Shown here piece by piece: positions 1-8,872 of a stretch of DNA of 64,000 nt. Source of the stretch: Runella zeae DSM 19591 (GTDB taxonomy: Bacteria; Bacteroidota; Bacteroidia; Cytophagales; Spirosomataceae). Each line of letters begins with the position of its first letter. Position 1 is the first letter of the stretch. Where the stretch lies: the NCBI RefSeq assembly GCF_000423565.1, contig NZ_AUIF01000044.1:36720-100719 (forward strand). Reading direction: 5' to 3'. The notes beneath the pieces were generated by a model. That model searched no databases. It saw only the letters and a program-made list of their open reading frames with translations, and was not told the origin of the DNA. A program made the translations under genes and the position numbers.

Positions 1-1
1 A

Positions 2-2947
2 GTTTCTGGAATGGTCTATGGCGATTTTGATGCCAGTGGAACCCGCACCCTCGAAAATCCAATTGAAATGGGAATTTCGGACGTAAAAGTCCAACTCTTT
101 ATTGTTGGCAATTCTACTCCTCTCGTCGCTTTCACTGATTCTAGTGGGCGTTATGAGTTTAATGATACTCAAGTTCCCCCTGGTACCCTTGCCCGCATCG
201 AATTCTCTGATTTTCCTCCTACTTTTTTTGTATCGCTCGTAGGACCTCAAAATGGTACAGAGGTAAGGTTTATACAAGCTCCCGCTACCCAGATTGACCT
301 TGGTATCTTCAATGATGATGAATTTTGTCGTGCAGGCAGTGAAGTCAAAATCGTAACTGCCTGCTATGCCATGGGAGATCCCCTCAAAGATGGCACCGCA
401 GGCCCAGACCCTGCCCTAGTGGTATTTGATTATACTGCATCGGGCTTGGCTGGAGAAGATGACCTGTCGATGCAAAAACTGGCCACGGCCAAAACCATCG
501 GTGCCACTTGGATTGCAGCCTATCAGCGTTCTTCAAATCTGTTGTTGGTGGCGGCTATTACTCGAAGACACGTCGGACTAGGTCCCTTAGGTACAGGAGG
601 ATACTATTCGATTGACCTTAAAACCAATCAAGTCTCTAATTTTTTAGATGTTAAGACCATCGGTATCGACACTGGCCCCGACCCTCATATTGATTCGACT
701 GGTGTCAATATTTTACCAGCTAACAAAACCGAATTTAGCCGCGACTCATTGGCTTTTCATAAAGCGGGAAAAATAGGAATAGGTGGCTCCCAATTTTCAG
801 CTAATCAAGATACCCTTTATGTAATCAATCTTTATGACCAAAAGCTTTACAGTTTTTTGGTAGGGAAACCACTCGCCGCACCTGCTAGTGCTGAAGAAGC
901 CAAAACTACCTCTTTTGATATTCCTCATCCCGACTGCTCCAACAATGAATATGTGCCTTGGGGACTCAAATATTATCGCGGAAAGCTGTACTTAGGAGTC
1001 GTATGTACCGCCGAGACTTCCCAAAAAATAGCAGATTTGAAAGCCGCTGTCTATGAGTTCAATCCCAAAACCACTACTTATAGAAATATATTCCAGTTTG
1101 ATTTGGGTTATCCTCGTGGACCTATTGATAATACACAAGGCTGTGATACAATCAAGTCGTGGAAACCTTGGACCAATATTTTCCCTAAACAGTGCAACTA
1201 TCCCAACGGCTCTCCTGACCCTGTGGCTGCTTTTGCTGTTTATCCGCAAGCTATCCTTTCCGATATTGAATTTGATGATGATGGCTCCCTCATTTTAGCT
1301 TTTATGGATAGACTTGGTCTACAGACGGGTCAAGCTCAGCCCGGTATCGCGGTAGATGATACACTCGATTATTATGGATTTATGAGTGGAGATTTGGTAC
1401 GTGCCCAACGCCGAGGTGATGGTTCCTACGAACTCGAAAACAATGCACATTCTGGAACCCTCGTTGGATGTGGAGTTGACAGTGACTCCGGCCCAGGAGG
1501 AGGGGAATTCTTTTGTGAAGATTATTGGCTCAATGGCAACGGAGATGTAGGTCACGCTGAAATTACTAATGGGGGGCTTTTCAAAATTGCAGGACAACAA
1601 GAAGTCCTCATTTCAGCTCTTGACCCACTACATGCTACCTACCTAGCTACCGGCTTTGTGGCTTTTGATACCAAAACAGGAAAACGTAAAAGGGCTTTTG
1701 CAGTGTATGCTAACAATCCTGGCTCATTAGGAAAATCGGGCGGAGTGGGCGATTTGGCCGGAATCTGTGAAAGTGCACCGCTCGAAATCGGCAATATATT
1801 ATGGTATGACACCAACGGAGACGGTATTCAAGAAGCCAACGAAGGACTACTCGACAACGTAATCATTACCTTACATGATATGCAAAATGAGGGAGTAGAA
1901 GTAGCTAGAGATACTACTTCCAATGGAGGTCAGTATTATTTCAACGACCAAAACGTAGCTGGGGGGCTTAAAAGAAATAATCCATATGAAGTAAGGATTG
2001 ACCTTAACCAAGAAATTCCTTCCTCTTTGCTTTCACCAGCACCACCAACACCTACTTTAAAAGCATTTAGCGTTGCAAATTATTTTGTCAAATTGAAAGA
2101 TACCCTCAACGTCGCGCCGCTAAAAGTGAAAGGCGATGCCCTGAGCCACTTAAGAGACTCCGATGCCGAGTACGACGCTGATTCGTCGCAGATAGTAGCA
2201 AAGATTTTTACGGGAGAAAATGCCCAAACCAATTTCAGTATTGATTTTGGTCTTACCTTAAAAGCCCTCGAAATTCCTGACATTGATTTGGGACTACAAA
2301 AAATAATTCTGGGTAATTGTGTAAGAGCTATTGGCGATACTGCAATATTTCAGTTGATAGTACGAAACGATGCCCTAGAAGGTACCGCCGATAGTGTCAT
2401 GGTGGCCGATACTTTACTACAAAACTTTACGCTTCTCTCGGCCGTAGCTTCTCAAGGTACTTACAACTCTACTACACATCTTTGGGGGCCTCTCAAACTG
2501 CTAGCAGGGCAGCAGGATACTCTTACCCTAACGGTGGCGATAAACGGAAACGGCGGATTTGCGCATGGATTACTTTGTAATGAAGCCGAAATCATCGGTG
2601 CTTTCGGCAATGACCCCAATTCTACTCCAGGCAATTTTTCTAAAACCGAAAATGACTATGCAACCGCCTGCGTCAGTATTCCGATTCCACTTTGTACCGC
2701 ACGGCAAGAAAAAGTATTGATTCAAGCCCCATCTGGATACAATACTTATCAATGGTTCAAAGATGGAGAAAGAATAGAAAATGCCAACAGCGCTTCTCTG
2801 GAAGTAACATCCCCTGGCGAATACACCGTCGAAATCGCCGAAAAGGAATGCCCTACCGAAACTTGTTGCCCTATCGTCGTGATTGAGGAGTGTTTCTGTC
2901 CGACGGCGCATTGTTTTCCTTTCACAGTCAAAAAAATCAAGATATAG
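2..2947 (+). CDS. SdrD B-like / DUF11 surface protein, 5' end cut off by window
   Basis: Large probably secreted or cell-surface repeat protein; only the C-terminal 980 or so residues are visible. The reading frame is open to the window edge and the residues before the first Met (V-S-G) already belong to an SdrD B-like domain, so the true start lies upstream. Order: SdrD B-like domain (first 100 residues), a long region resembling a beta-propeller with many aromatic and Asp-rich strands, a second SdrD B-like domain around residues 595-680 (YDTNGDGIQEANEG), a DUF11-type domain around 765-880, then an Ig-like module (YQWFKDG) and a Cys-rich tail ending in FTVKKIKI. No typical T9SS C-terminal domain is obvious. 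The 3' end overlaps the convergent DUF418 gene by 11 bp. Adhesion or structural role is inferred from the family only. Confidence 0.8.
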   Translation, partial: VSGMVYGDFDASGTRTLENPIEMGISDVKVQLFIVGNSTPLVAFTDSSGRYEFNDTQVPPGTLARIEFSDFPPTFFVSLVGPQNGTEVRFIQAPATQIDLGIFNDDEFCRAGSEVKIVTACYAMGDPLKDGTAGPDPALVVFDYTASGLAGEDDLSMQKLATAKTIGATWIAAYQRSSNLLLVAAITRRHVGLGPLGTGGYYSIDLKTNQVSNFLDVKTIGIDTGPDPHIDSTGVNILPANKTEFSRDSLAFHKAGKIGIGGSQFSANQDTLYVINLYDQKLYSFLVGKPLAAPASAEEAKTTSFDIPHPDCSNNEYVPWGLKYYRGKLYLGVVCTAETSQKIADLKAAVYEFNPKTTTYRNIFQFDLGYPRGPIDNTQGCDTIKSWKPWTNIFPKQCNYPNGSPDPVAAFAVYPQAILSDIEFDDDGSLILAFMDRLGLQTGQAQPGIAVDDTLDYYGFMSGDLVRAQRRGDGSYELENNAHSGTLVGCGVDSDSGPGGGEFFCEDYWLNGNGDVGHAEITNGGLFKIAGQQEVLISALDPLHATYLATGFVAFDTKTGKRKRAFAVYANNPGSLGKSGGVGDLAGICESAPLEIGNILWYDTNGDGIQEANEGLLDNVIITLHDMQNEGVEVARDTTSNGGQYYFNDQNVAGGLKRNNPYEVRIDLNQEIPSSLLSPAPPTPTLKAFSVANYFVKLKDTLNVAPLKVKGDALSHLRDSDAEYDADSSQIVAKIFTGENAQTNFSIDFGLTLKALEIPDIDLGLQKIILGNCVRAIGDTAIFQLIVRNDALEGTADSVMVADTLLQNFTLLSAVASQGTYNSTTHLWGPLKLLAGQQDTLTLTVAINGNGGFAHGLLCNEAEIIGAFGNDPNSTPGNFSKTENDYATACVSIPIPLCTARQEKVLIQAPSGYNTYQWFKDGERIENANSASLEVTSPGEYTVEIAEKECPTETCCPIVVIEECFCPTAHCFPFTVKKIKI

Positions 2948-4148
2948 CCACCCGCCTCATGGGCTGCCAACGCCCATAAGTAAGCGACCGCCAGAGCCAT
3001 TCGACAGGGCCATAGTAAAATTTGGAAAGCCACCAATGGCTAAACACCACTTGCAAGCCATAAACTGGAAAAGTCAACAGCAAGCATATCCAAGGATTGA
3101 TTTCTCCTAAAAGATTGAAACCTAGTCCGTAGAAAAGCACAATTCCGATCAAGGTTTGTCCCAAATAAGAAGTAAGGGCGAGTTTGCCAATCACTGAGAA
3201 GTGTTGGAGCAGACTCGCCCAACTTTTCTTTTGCAAAAGCAATGTCATGCCAGTGATATAGAAAAATGTCAAAAACATACTGTGAGCGTCAAAAAGGGCA
3301 CCCATCACTATGTTGAACCAAGGTTTGGGTGGACCTTGTCCAAACATCAACCCAAACGGAACCGCCACGGCAATAATCCCCAAAGTAGCCCAACCGCTTA
3401 TTTTAAGCCACCTTCTAAAAAAAGAACGATTCTCATTCAAATCAGCAAACCATCGGCGACGCCCCGCCAATAGCCCTAATAAGAAATAGCCTAAGGTAAT
3501 ATAGATCCTACCGCTGTCAAACTGGAAATCAAACTTGGTGGCAATCGCTGGAATATTAGATTTTATCAATTCCCCATAATTTCCGCTTTTTAGCATATCC
3601 CAATATTGACGGGCCTGAGCCTCTTCTATTTTTCGCTGCTGAGGACTTGCTTCAGCGATAGGTTTTGTCAAATGATATACTTCTCGAATACGGCTTGGTA
3701 GATTAAGTATCAACAAAAAAGCCAGTACTACCAGCCATTTGTCCGTTAGTCGTCGCAGGGGTATCATCACCAGACCTACTACAAAATAAATACTCAAAAT
3801 ATCGCCCCTCCAATGCAAACTGTGTATCAATCCAATCAGCCCCAATAAACACAACCGCCATCCAAAACGCACCATCGTAAAATCACGGCTTTTCATCTGA
3901 AGAGCAAAGCTCAAGCCAAACAAAAAAGAAAAGAAAGTATAAAATTTGCCTGAGACAAAAATCCCTTCGAAAGTCGCAGCAATTTGAAAAGGAATACCGT
4001 CAAATTTTTGGATGATACCATCCGGCATAGGGCCGGCATTGAACCAATACGTAATATGAGCAATCAAAATCCCGAAAAGGGCAAATCCTCGTAGACCATC
4101 TACTATCAATAAACGCTCCGTAGCCGCAGCAGCTGTATTTGTTTTCAT
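2937..4148 (-). CDS. DUF418 (YeiB-type) multi-pass membrane protein
   Basis: 403-residue inner-membrane protein. The N-terminus carries the pattern of this family, a short polar stretch followed by LIVDGLRGFALFGILIAH, then about 10 hydrophobic segments; the C-terminal third (roughly 220-400) matches the DUF418 region with the GPVEWLWRSLTY motif seen in YeiB-like proteins. Members are related to acyltransferase-type membrane proteins and are generally of unknown substrate. Divergently placed from the sugar isomerase gene (about 150 bp between starts) and convergent with the SdrD gene, overlapping it at the 3' end. Family assignment is firm; function is unknown. Confidence 0.85.
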   Translation of the reverse strand: MKTNTAAAATERLLIVDGLRGFALFGILIAHITYWFNAGPMPDGIIQKFDGIPFQIAATFEGIFVSGKFYTFFSFLFGLSFALQMKSRDFTMVRFGWRLCLLGLIGLIHSLHWRGDILSIYFVVGLVMIPLRRLTDKWLVVLAFLLILNLPSRIREVYHLTKPIAEASPQQRKIEEAQARQYWDMLKSGNYGELIKSNIPAIATKFDFQFDSGRIYITLGYFLLGLLAGRRRWFADLNENRSFFRRWLKISGWATLGIIAVAVPFGLMFGQGPPKPWFNIVMGALFDAHSMFLTFFYITGMTLLLQKKSWASLLQHFSVIGKLALTSYLGQTLIGIVLFYGLGFNLLGEINPWICLLLTFPVYGLQVVFSHWWLSKFYYGPVEWLWRSLTYGRWQPMRRVAIS

Positions 4149-4298
4149 AGGTTTTGTTGTTAATGGCTTGTATGTTTTAAACCAAAGACAATCGATGCAT
4201 TTTTTTCCCTTATGCTTATTTCGTTTTTTCGGGAATATTACAATTTCTCCAAACGGTTTTTAGTAAGTTGCAACCCAATTCAAAAATCAACCTTAGAC

Positions 4299-5225
4299 AT
4301 GTTAAAACTTGGATTTGTAAGCGCCATTTTAGCCGATTTTGGCTATGAACACGTGATAGATTTTGCCGCCAATCATGGATTTTCTTGCGTAGAAATCATG
4401 TGCTGGCCTACCAACAACGCCGATGCTCGTCGGTACGCAGGGGTTACTCACATCGACGTAGACCGCGTTTTGACGGATACAAGTTATGCTCATTATCTAA
4501 TACATTATGCTAAAGAAAAAGGCGTTTTTATCTCAGGATTAGGCTATTATCCAAACCCACTCGACCCTGATACCGACAAAGCGAGCTTTTATCAAGAACA
4601 TATCAAGCAACTCATCAAAGCAGCAGCTCGCTTGGGATTGCACAATGTCAATACCTTTATTGGCCGCGACCCTTCCAAAAATATCACCGACAACCTCAAG
4701 ACTTTTGGGGAGGTATGGCCTAGCATCATCAAAATAGCCGAAGAGCATAATATCAAAATTGGTATCGAAAACTGTCCGATGTTTTTTACCAATGACGAAT
4801 GGCCCGGCGGCAAAAACCTAGCCACTACGCCCGCTATTTGGGACCGTATGTTTGAAATCATTCCTAGCCGAGCTTTGGGGCTCAACTACGACCCGTCGCA
4901 CATGATTTGGCAGATGATGGACGAAGCCAAACCCATCTATGATTACAAAGAACGCCTGCATCATATCCACCTCAAAGACGCCAAGGTGTATAAAGACAAA
5001 CTCAACCGCGTAGGCATCATGGCAAATCCTTTGGAATACCACAGCCCTAAGCTACCTGGCCTTGGCGATGTCAACTGGGGTAAATTTTTTGCGGCTCTTA
5101 CCGATGTACGCTACCGTGGGCCAGTATGTATAGAAGTAGAAGACAAAGCTTACGAAGGAAGTATCGAGGATGTAAAATCGGCGATTTTGACCAGTCGCAA
5201 CTACCTCCGCCAATACTTAGGATAG
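4299..5225 (+). CDS. Sugar phosphate isomerase/epimerase (TIM barrel, AP-endonuclease-2 fold)
   Basis: Cytoplasmic xylose-isomerase-like TIM barrel of 308 residues, the family that includes IolE, IolI and tagatose epimerases; it isomerises or epimerises a free or phosphorylated sugar using a divalent metal. Candidate metal ligands are the Glu in GIENCPM, the Asp and His in NYDPSHM, the His in HHIHLKD and the Glu in CIEVED. An in-frame Met at 4212 would add 29 residues rich in Phe and Tyr that look unlike the family; the ATG at 4299 begins the first beta strand (MLKLGFVSAIL) and is preferred. First gene of a same-strand series (radical SAM, SDR, FucP-like permease) and followed by its own hairpin terminator. 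Substrate is not shown by sequence; a link to fucose-type sugars is inferred from neighbours. Confidence 0.8.
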   Translation: MLKLGFVSAILADFGYEHVIDFAANHGFSCVEIMCWPTNNADARRYAGVTHIDVDRVLTDTSYAHYLIHYAKEKGVFISGLGYYPNPLDPDTDKASFYQEHIKQLIKAAARLGLHNVNTFIGRDPSKNITDNLKTFGEVWPSIIKIAEEHNIKIGIENCPMFFTNDEWPGGKNLATTPAIWDRMFEIIPSRALGLNYDPSHMIWQMMDEAKPIYDYKERLHHIHLKDAKVYKDKLNRVGIMANPLEYHSPKLPGLGDVNWGKFFAALTDVRYRGPVCIEVEDKAYEGSIEDVKSAILTSRNYLRQYLG

Positions 5226-5271
5226 CCAACCGCTCAACAATCATACGGGCTAAACTCTCCCACTTATCACC

Positions 5272-5306
5272 AACTTTCCGAAAGATATGTTACCTTTCGG
5301 AAAGTT
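5272..5306 (+). terminator. Rho-independent terminator after the isomerase gene
   Basis: Perfect 13-bp inverted repeat (AACTTTCCGAAAG / CTTTCGGAAAGTT) with a 9-nt loop, followed by a T-rich stretch. It lies 47 bp past the isomerase stop. The apparent upstream Met of the next ORF (5287) sits inside the loop, which argues for the later radical SAM start at 5326. Confidence 0.8.
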
Positions 5307-5325
5307 TTTATTTCCACTCCTGCCG

Positions 5326-6348
5326 ATGAATCGAAACTTTAATGATGGGCTTAATTTTTTTTCCAAACTCACTCGCAAGCGTATTTGGAATGCCCTCAAA
5401 GTAATTTATAGTTTTTATGAATCAAAATTTACGGGTAAAGCCATTCATCGTGGCCTACCTATGAGTATTTCTTTTGAACCAACCACTTCCTGCAACCTTC
5501 GCTGCCCCGAGTGCCCCAGTGGACTACGCTCTTTTACGCGACCTACAGGTATGCTCGAAGAAACACTTTTCAAGAAAACTATCAATGAGTTAGCCGATTC
5601 GTTGTTGTACCTTATCTTTTATTTTCAAGGCGAGCCTTACTTACATCCTAAGTTTTTGGAACTCGTAAAATATGCTTCCCAAAAAGGAATCTACACTGCT
5701 ACTTCTACCAACGCCCACTACCTCAGCGATGCCATAGCGCGCCGCACGGTAGAAAGTGGCCTCGACCGACTTATTGTCTCAATCGATGGTACTACGCAAG
5801 ATGTGTATCAGCAATATAGAGTAGGCGGCAAACTCGAAAAAGTACTCGACGGGACGCGCAATATCATCAAATGGAAGCGATTGCTCAAATCAAAAACGCC
5901 ACACGTGGTATTTCAGTTTTTGGTGGTTCGGCCCAATGAGCACCAAATTGAGGATGTAAAAAAATTGGCAAACGAAATCGGAGTAGATGAACTTGGCCTC
6001 AAAACCGCCCAAATCTATGATTATGAGCAAGGCGACCCGCTCATTCCGACCATTGACAAATATTCTCGCTACGCCCAACAAGCCGACGGAAGCTATCAAA
6101 TCAAAAATAGCATGGATGGGCATTGTTGGAAAATGTGGCATTCGTGCGTCATTACTTGGGACGGAAAAGTGGTACCTTGCTGTTTCGACAAAGATGCTCA
6201 TTATCGCTTAGGTGATGTTTCGGAGACCTCTTTTCAGCACCTCTGGCAAAGCGAAGCTTATCGCAATTTTAGACAATCATTGATACGCTCACGCTCCGAA
6301 ATCGAAATGTGTAAAAACTGCACCGAAGGCACCCAAGTATGGGCATAA
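5326..6348 (+). CDS. Radical SAM/SPASM domain protein
   Basis: 340-residue iron-sulfur enzyme. The radical SAM CxxxCxxC motif is C56-NLR-C60-PE-C63, expected to bind the 4Fe-4S cluster that cleaves S-adenosylmethionine. A C-terminal SPASM region follows (roughly 270-340) with Cys in HCWKMWHSC, VVPCCFD and EMCKNC, expected to hold one or two auxiliary clusters. SPASM proteins often modify ribosomal peptides or sugars and alcohols, but no precursor peptide gene is visible next door. The start at 5326 (MNRNFNDG) is chosen because the alternative at 5287 lies inside the preceding terminator loop. Only 47 bp separate its stop from the SDR start, so the two are probably co-transcribed. Substrate unknown. 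Confidence 0.82.
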   Translation: MNRNFNDGLNFFSKLTRKRIWNALKVIYSFYESKFTGKAIHRGLPMSISFEPTTSCNLRCPECPSGLRSFTRPTGMLEETLFKKTINELADSLLYLIFYFQGEPYLHPKFLELVKYASQKGIYTATSTNAHYLSDAIARRTVESGLDRLIVSIDGTTQDVYQQYRVGGKLEKVLDGTRNIIKWKRLLKSKTPHVVFQFLVVRPNEHQIEDVKKLANEIGVDELGLKTAQIYDYEQGDPLIPTIDKYSRYAQQADGSYQIKNSMDGHCWKMWHSCVITWDGKVVPCCFDKDAHYRLGDVSETSFQHLWQSEAYRNFRQSLIRSRSEIEMCKNCTEGTQVWA

Positions 6349-6395
6349 AATTGTAAAGCACAGTTATTTTTCAAACCAATATATTTTCTGAAAAA

Positions 6396-7184
6396 GTGAA
6401 TCTAAACCTTAGAGAAAAAGTAATTATTGTGACGGGTGGTGCCAAAGGAATTGGCGAAGCGATTGCCCGTACGTTGGCCGTAGAAGAAGCGATTCCGGTC
6501 ATCATTGGCCGTAGTGCTGCCGACAACCAAGTCGTTATCGACAAAATCGAAGCCCTAGGCGGAATGGCGTATGGTATCGAAGCCGAGCTTACCGACCCCG
6601 CCGAATGCGAAAAGGCCGTTCGCCTTACCGTAGAGCGTTTTGGGAGAATCGACGGTCTCGTTAACAACGCAGGTGTCAACGATGGTGTAGGGCTCGAAAA
6701 TGGTAGCTACGAGGCTTTCATGGCTTCGCTTCACAAAAATGTGGTACATTATTATTTGTTGGCTCATCACGCCCTGCCTTATCTCATCAAAACCAAAGGG
6801 CCTATCGTGAATGTAAGCTCCAAAGTAGCCGAAACTGGCCAAGGCAATACCTCCGCTTATGCTGCTTCCAACGGCGCTCGCAATGCCCTCACTCGCGAGT
6901 GGGCGGTCGAATTGCTCAAGTATGGTATCAGAGTCAATGCGCTCATTGTGGCCGAATCTTGGACACCTCTTTACGAAAAGTGGATTAAAACCCTTCCCAA
7001 TCCTGAAGAAACCCTCAACGAAATCAATAGTCGGATTCCGTTTGAAAACCGCATGACTTCTCCCGACGAAATTGCCAACATGGTCACGTTTCTACTCTCT
7101 AGCAAATCAAGCCATACCACGGGGCAATTGATTCATGTAGATGGTGGATATGTCCATTTGGATAGGTCTATTATCAAACATTAG
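6396..7184 (+). CDS. SDR-family oxidoreductase (L-fucose dehydrogenase-like), YxxxN active site
   Basis: 262-residue Rossmann-fold dehydrogenase that should oxidise a sugar or polyol with NAD(P). The cofactor loop is TGGAKGIG (residues 13-20), the NNAG motif is at 90-93 and the catalytic Ser is in NVSSK (about 141-142). The catalytic Tyr is Y155, but the position four residues later, normally the essential Lys, is Asn159 (AYAASNGARNAL; codon 6870-6872, AAC). The remainder (C-terminal GGYVHLD) is well conserved. Starts with GTG at 6396. It lies directly before a FucP-like permease, so a role in non-phosphorylating fucose oxidation is plausible by context. My recollection is that close relatives near fucP also carry Asn here, but I cannot confirm it without alignment. 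Confidence 0.82.
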   Translation: MNLNLREKVIIVTGGAKGIGEAIARTLAVEEAIPVIIGRSAADNQVVIDKIEALGGMAYGIEAELTDPAECEKAVRLTVERFGRIDGLVNNAGVNDGVGLENGSYEAFMASLHKNVVHYYLLAHHALPYLIKTKGPIVNVSSKVAETGQGNTSAYAASNGARNALTREWAVELLKYGIRVNALIVAESWTPLYEKWIKTLPNPEETLNEINSRIPFENRMTSPDEIANMVTFLLSSKSSHTTGQLIHVDGGYVHLDRSIIKH

Positions 7185-7188
7185 CCTT

Positions 7189-7217
7189 CCTTTCCAAGGC
7201 TCGAAACCTTGGAAAGG
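7189..7217 (+). terminator. Intercistronic hairpin between SDR and permease
   Basis: 11-bp perfect inverted repeat (CCTTTCCAAGG / CCTTGGAAAGG) with a 7-nt loop starting five bases after the SDR stop. The following sequence is only weakly T-rich, so it may attenuate or protect the message rather than terminate fully. Confidence 0.5.
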
Positions 7218-7273
7218 CTTTGTGTCTCCTACTTTTCAATCAACCCTAAACCTTTCAAATTTCCATTTTGATA

Positions 7274-8494
7274 ATGAAAAAAGCGCCTTTACTTACCGCC
7301 AAATACGTCCCGACCTACGTCTTTGTGACCAGTCTTTTTTTGCTATGGGGTGTTGCTATCACCATGGGCGACTTGCTCAACCGACGGTTTCAGACGGTCT
7401 TGAATGTTTCCATTGCCGATTCGGGTTTGGTTCAGTTTTCTATCTTTGGGGCCTATTTTGTCATGGGGATTCCAGCAGGATTGTTCATGAAAAAATATGG
7501 CTATAAAAACGGCGTTCTTTTGGGATTGGCCTTATATGCCATCGGGGCTTTTATGTTTTACCCCGCCGCCGAAGCCCAATCTTTCGATTTTTTCCGTTTA
7601 GCGTTGTTTGTGCTAGCCTGTGGCTTGGCTACTCTCGAAACCGTCGCTCACCCTTTCTCTGCCGCCCTCGGTCATGAAGAGACCTCTGAGCAACGTATCA
7701 ATCTTTCACAAACTTTCAATGGTGTAGGTGCCATCATTGGACCTGTATTAGGCTCATATATCATGCTTCGCAATGTACCAACGGGCGATGTAGTAGCCGA
7801 TTTGGCTCCTGTCAAGTATCTTTATATCGTAATTGGCGCGGTGGTAGCGGCAGTAGCGATTTCTTTTTCGTTTATTAAAGTACCTCCTCTCACGTCCGAA
7901 GCATCAGAAACCGATGAAGCGGCCTCGGCTATGCCTCAAAAAGGCTTGTTTGCTCATCGTCACTTTATTTGGGCGGCGATTGCGCAGTTTTTCAACGTAG
8001 CAGCACAAGGAGCAACTTGGGCGTTTTTTATCAATTACGCCGTCAAATACATTCCTGATATGACCGACGAAAAAGCAGGCTATTACTTTGCTTTCAGCAT
8101 GGTATTGCTCTTGGCAGGACGCGCAGTGGGTACTTTCTTGATGCGGTTTATCAAACCCAATATCCTTTTGGCGATTTTTGCAGGTGCCAACATCGTCATG
8201 TGTTTGATTATTTCTCAAACTTGGGGCTGGACGTCGTTTATCGCTTTGATGATGCTCAATTTCTTTATGAGTATCATGTTCCCCACTATCTTTGGACTAG
8301 GCTTACGCAACTTGGGTCCTCTCAAACCACAAGCCTCTTCTTATATCGTGATGGGGGTAGTAGGTGGCGCCGTTTTTCCTCCTATCATGGGAAAAGTAGC
8401 CGATATCGACGTAGCCCAATCATACCTTATGCCTATCATTTGTTATGTGGTGATTTTGCTTTTTGGTCTCGTTTTTTCTAAGCCTAAAAACTAA
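7274..8494 (+). CDS. fucP: FucP-like L-fucose:H+ symporter (MFS permease)
   Basis: 406-residue MFS permease with 12 predicted membrane segments that would import L-fucose or a related sugar with protons across the inner membrane. Strong family marks: FLLWGVAITMGDLLN at the start of helix 1, LVQFSIFGAYFVMGIPAG, and the conserved AHPFSAALG and LSQTFNGVGAIIGP segments seen in FucP/GlcP-type symporters. An in-frame TTG at 7268 is possible, but the ATG at 7274 (MKKAPLLTAKYV) is preferred. Its position behind the SDR dehydrogenase supports a sugar-uptake-and-oxidation unit. The exact sugar (fucose, or glucose/galactose as in GluP relatives) cannot be told from sequence alone. Confidence 0.82.
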   Translation: MKKAPLLTAKYVPTYVFVTSLFLLWGVAITMGDLLNRRFQTVLNVSIADSGLVQFSIFGAYFVMGIPAGLFMKKYGYKNGVLLGLALYAIGAFMFYPAAEAQSFDFFRLALFVLACGLATLETVAHPFSAALGHEETSEQRINLSQTFNGVGAIIGPVLGSYIMLRNVPTGDVVADLAPVKYLYIVIGAVVAAVAISFSFIKVPPLTSEASETDEAASAMPQKGLFAHRHFIWAAIAQFFNVAAQGATWAFFINYAVKYIPDMTDEKAGYYFAFSMVLLLAGRAVGTFLMRFIKPNILLAIFAGANIVMCLIISQTWGWTSFIALMMLNFFMSIMFPTIFGLGLRNLGPLKPQASSYIVMGVVGGAVFPPIMGKVADIDVAQSYLMPIICYVVILLFGLVFSKPKN

Positions 8495-8538
8495 TCACGT
8501 CAGCTTTTTGGTTTAATCACAGTAGCCTAAAAGCACAC

Positions 8539-8577
8539 AAAATAGGCTGATTGCAACCAACGCAATCAGCCTATTTT
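8539..8577 (+). terminator. Strong terminator after the permease gene
   Basis: Perfect 16-bp inverted repeat (AAAATAGGCTGATTGC and its complement) with a 7-nt loop, ending in TTTT and followed by an AT-rich stretch. It sits 45 bp after the permease stop and is the likely end of the isomerase-to-permease series. Confidence 0.85.
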
Positions 8578-8872
8578 AATTTAAGGCGAGAGGAAAATCA
8601 AAGCTTTTTACCGTAAAATCCCTAGCAGGCAAAATCTAAAATAAATCAGGATGATATTTTTCTTAGCATCTCTTACCTCCTATGCTATTTCAAGTGCTAT
8701 ACTCATTTTTATTACAACCCCTGCATCAAGCCCTTTTTTATGCAATTTAAACTGCGCTATTTTCTCCCCTTCTGCCGTGATGAGGGCATCGAAAGAGGAG
8801 AGGCAGGAAGCGTTTTTTTGCTGTTAATCATTTAATAGCGATAAATACCTTTTTCAAATTCTTGCACTCTTT
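8578..8872. other. Intergenic spacer between convergent permease and GH9 genes
   Basis: No open reading frame with coding character, RNA gene or repeat was recognised here. The stretch next to 8873 is the 3' flank of the GH9 gene; no clear hairpin for that gene was found. Confidence 0.5.
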
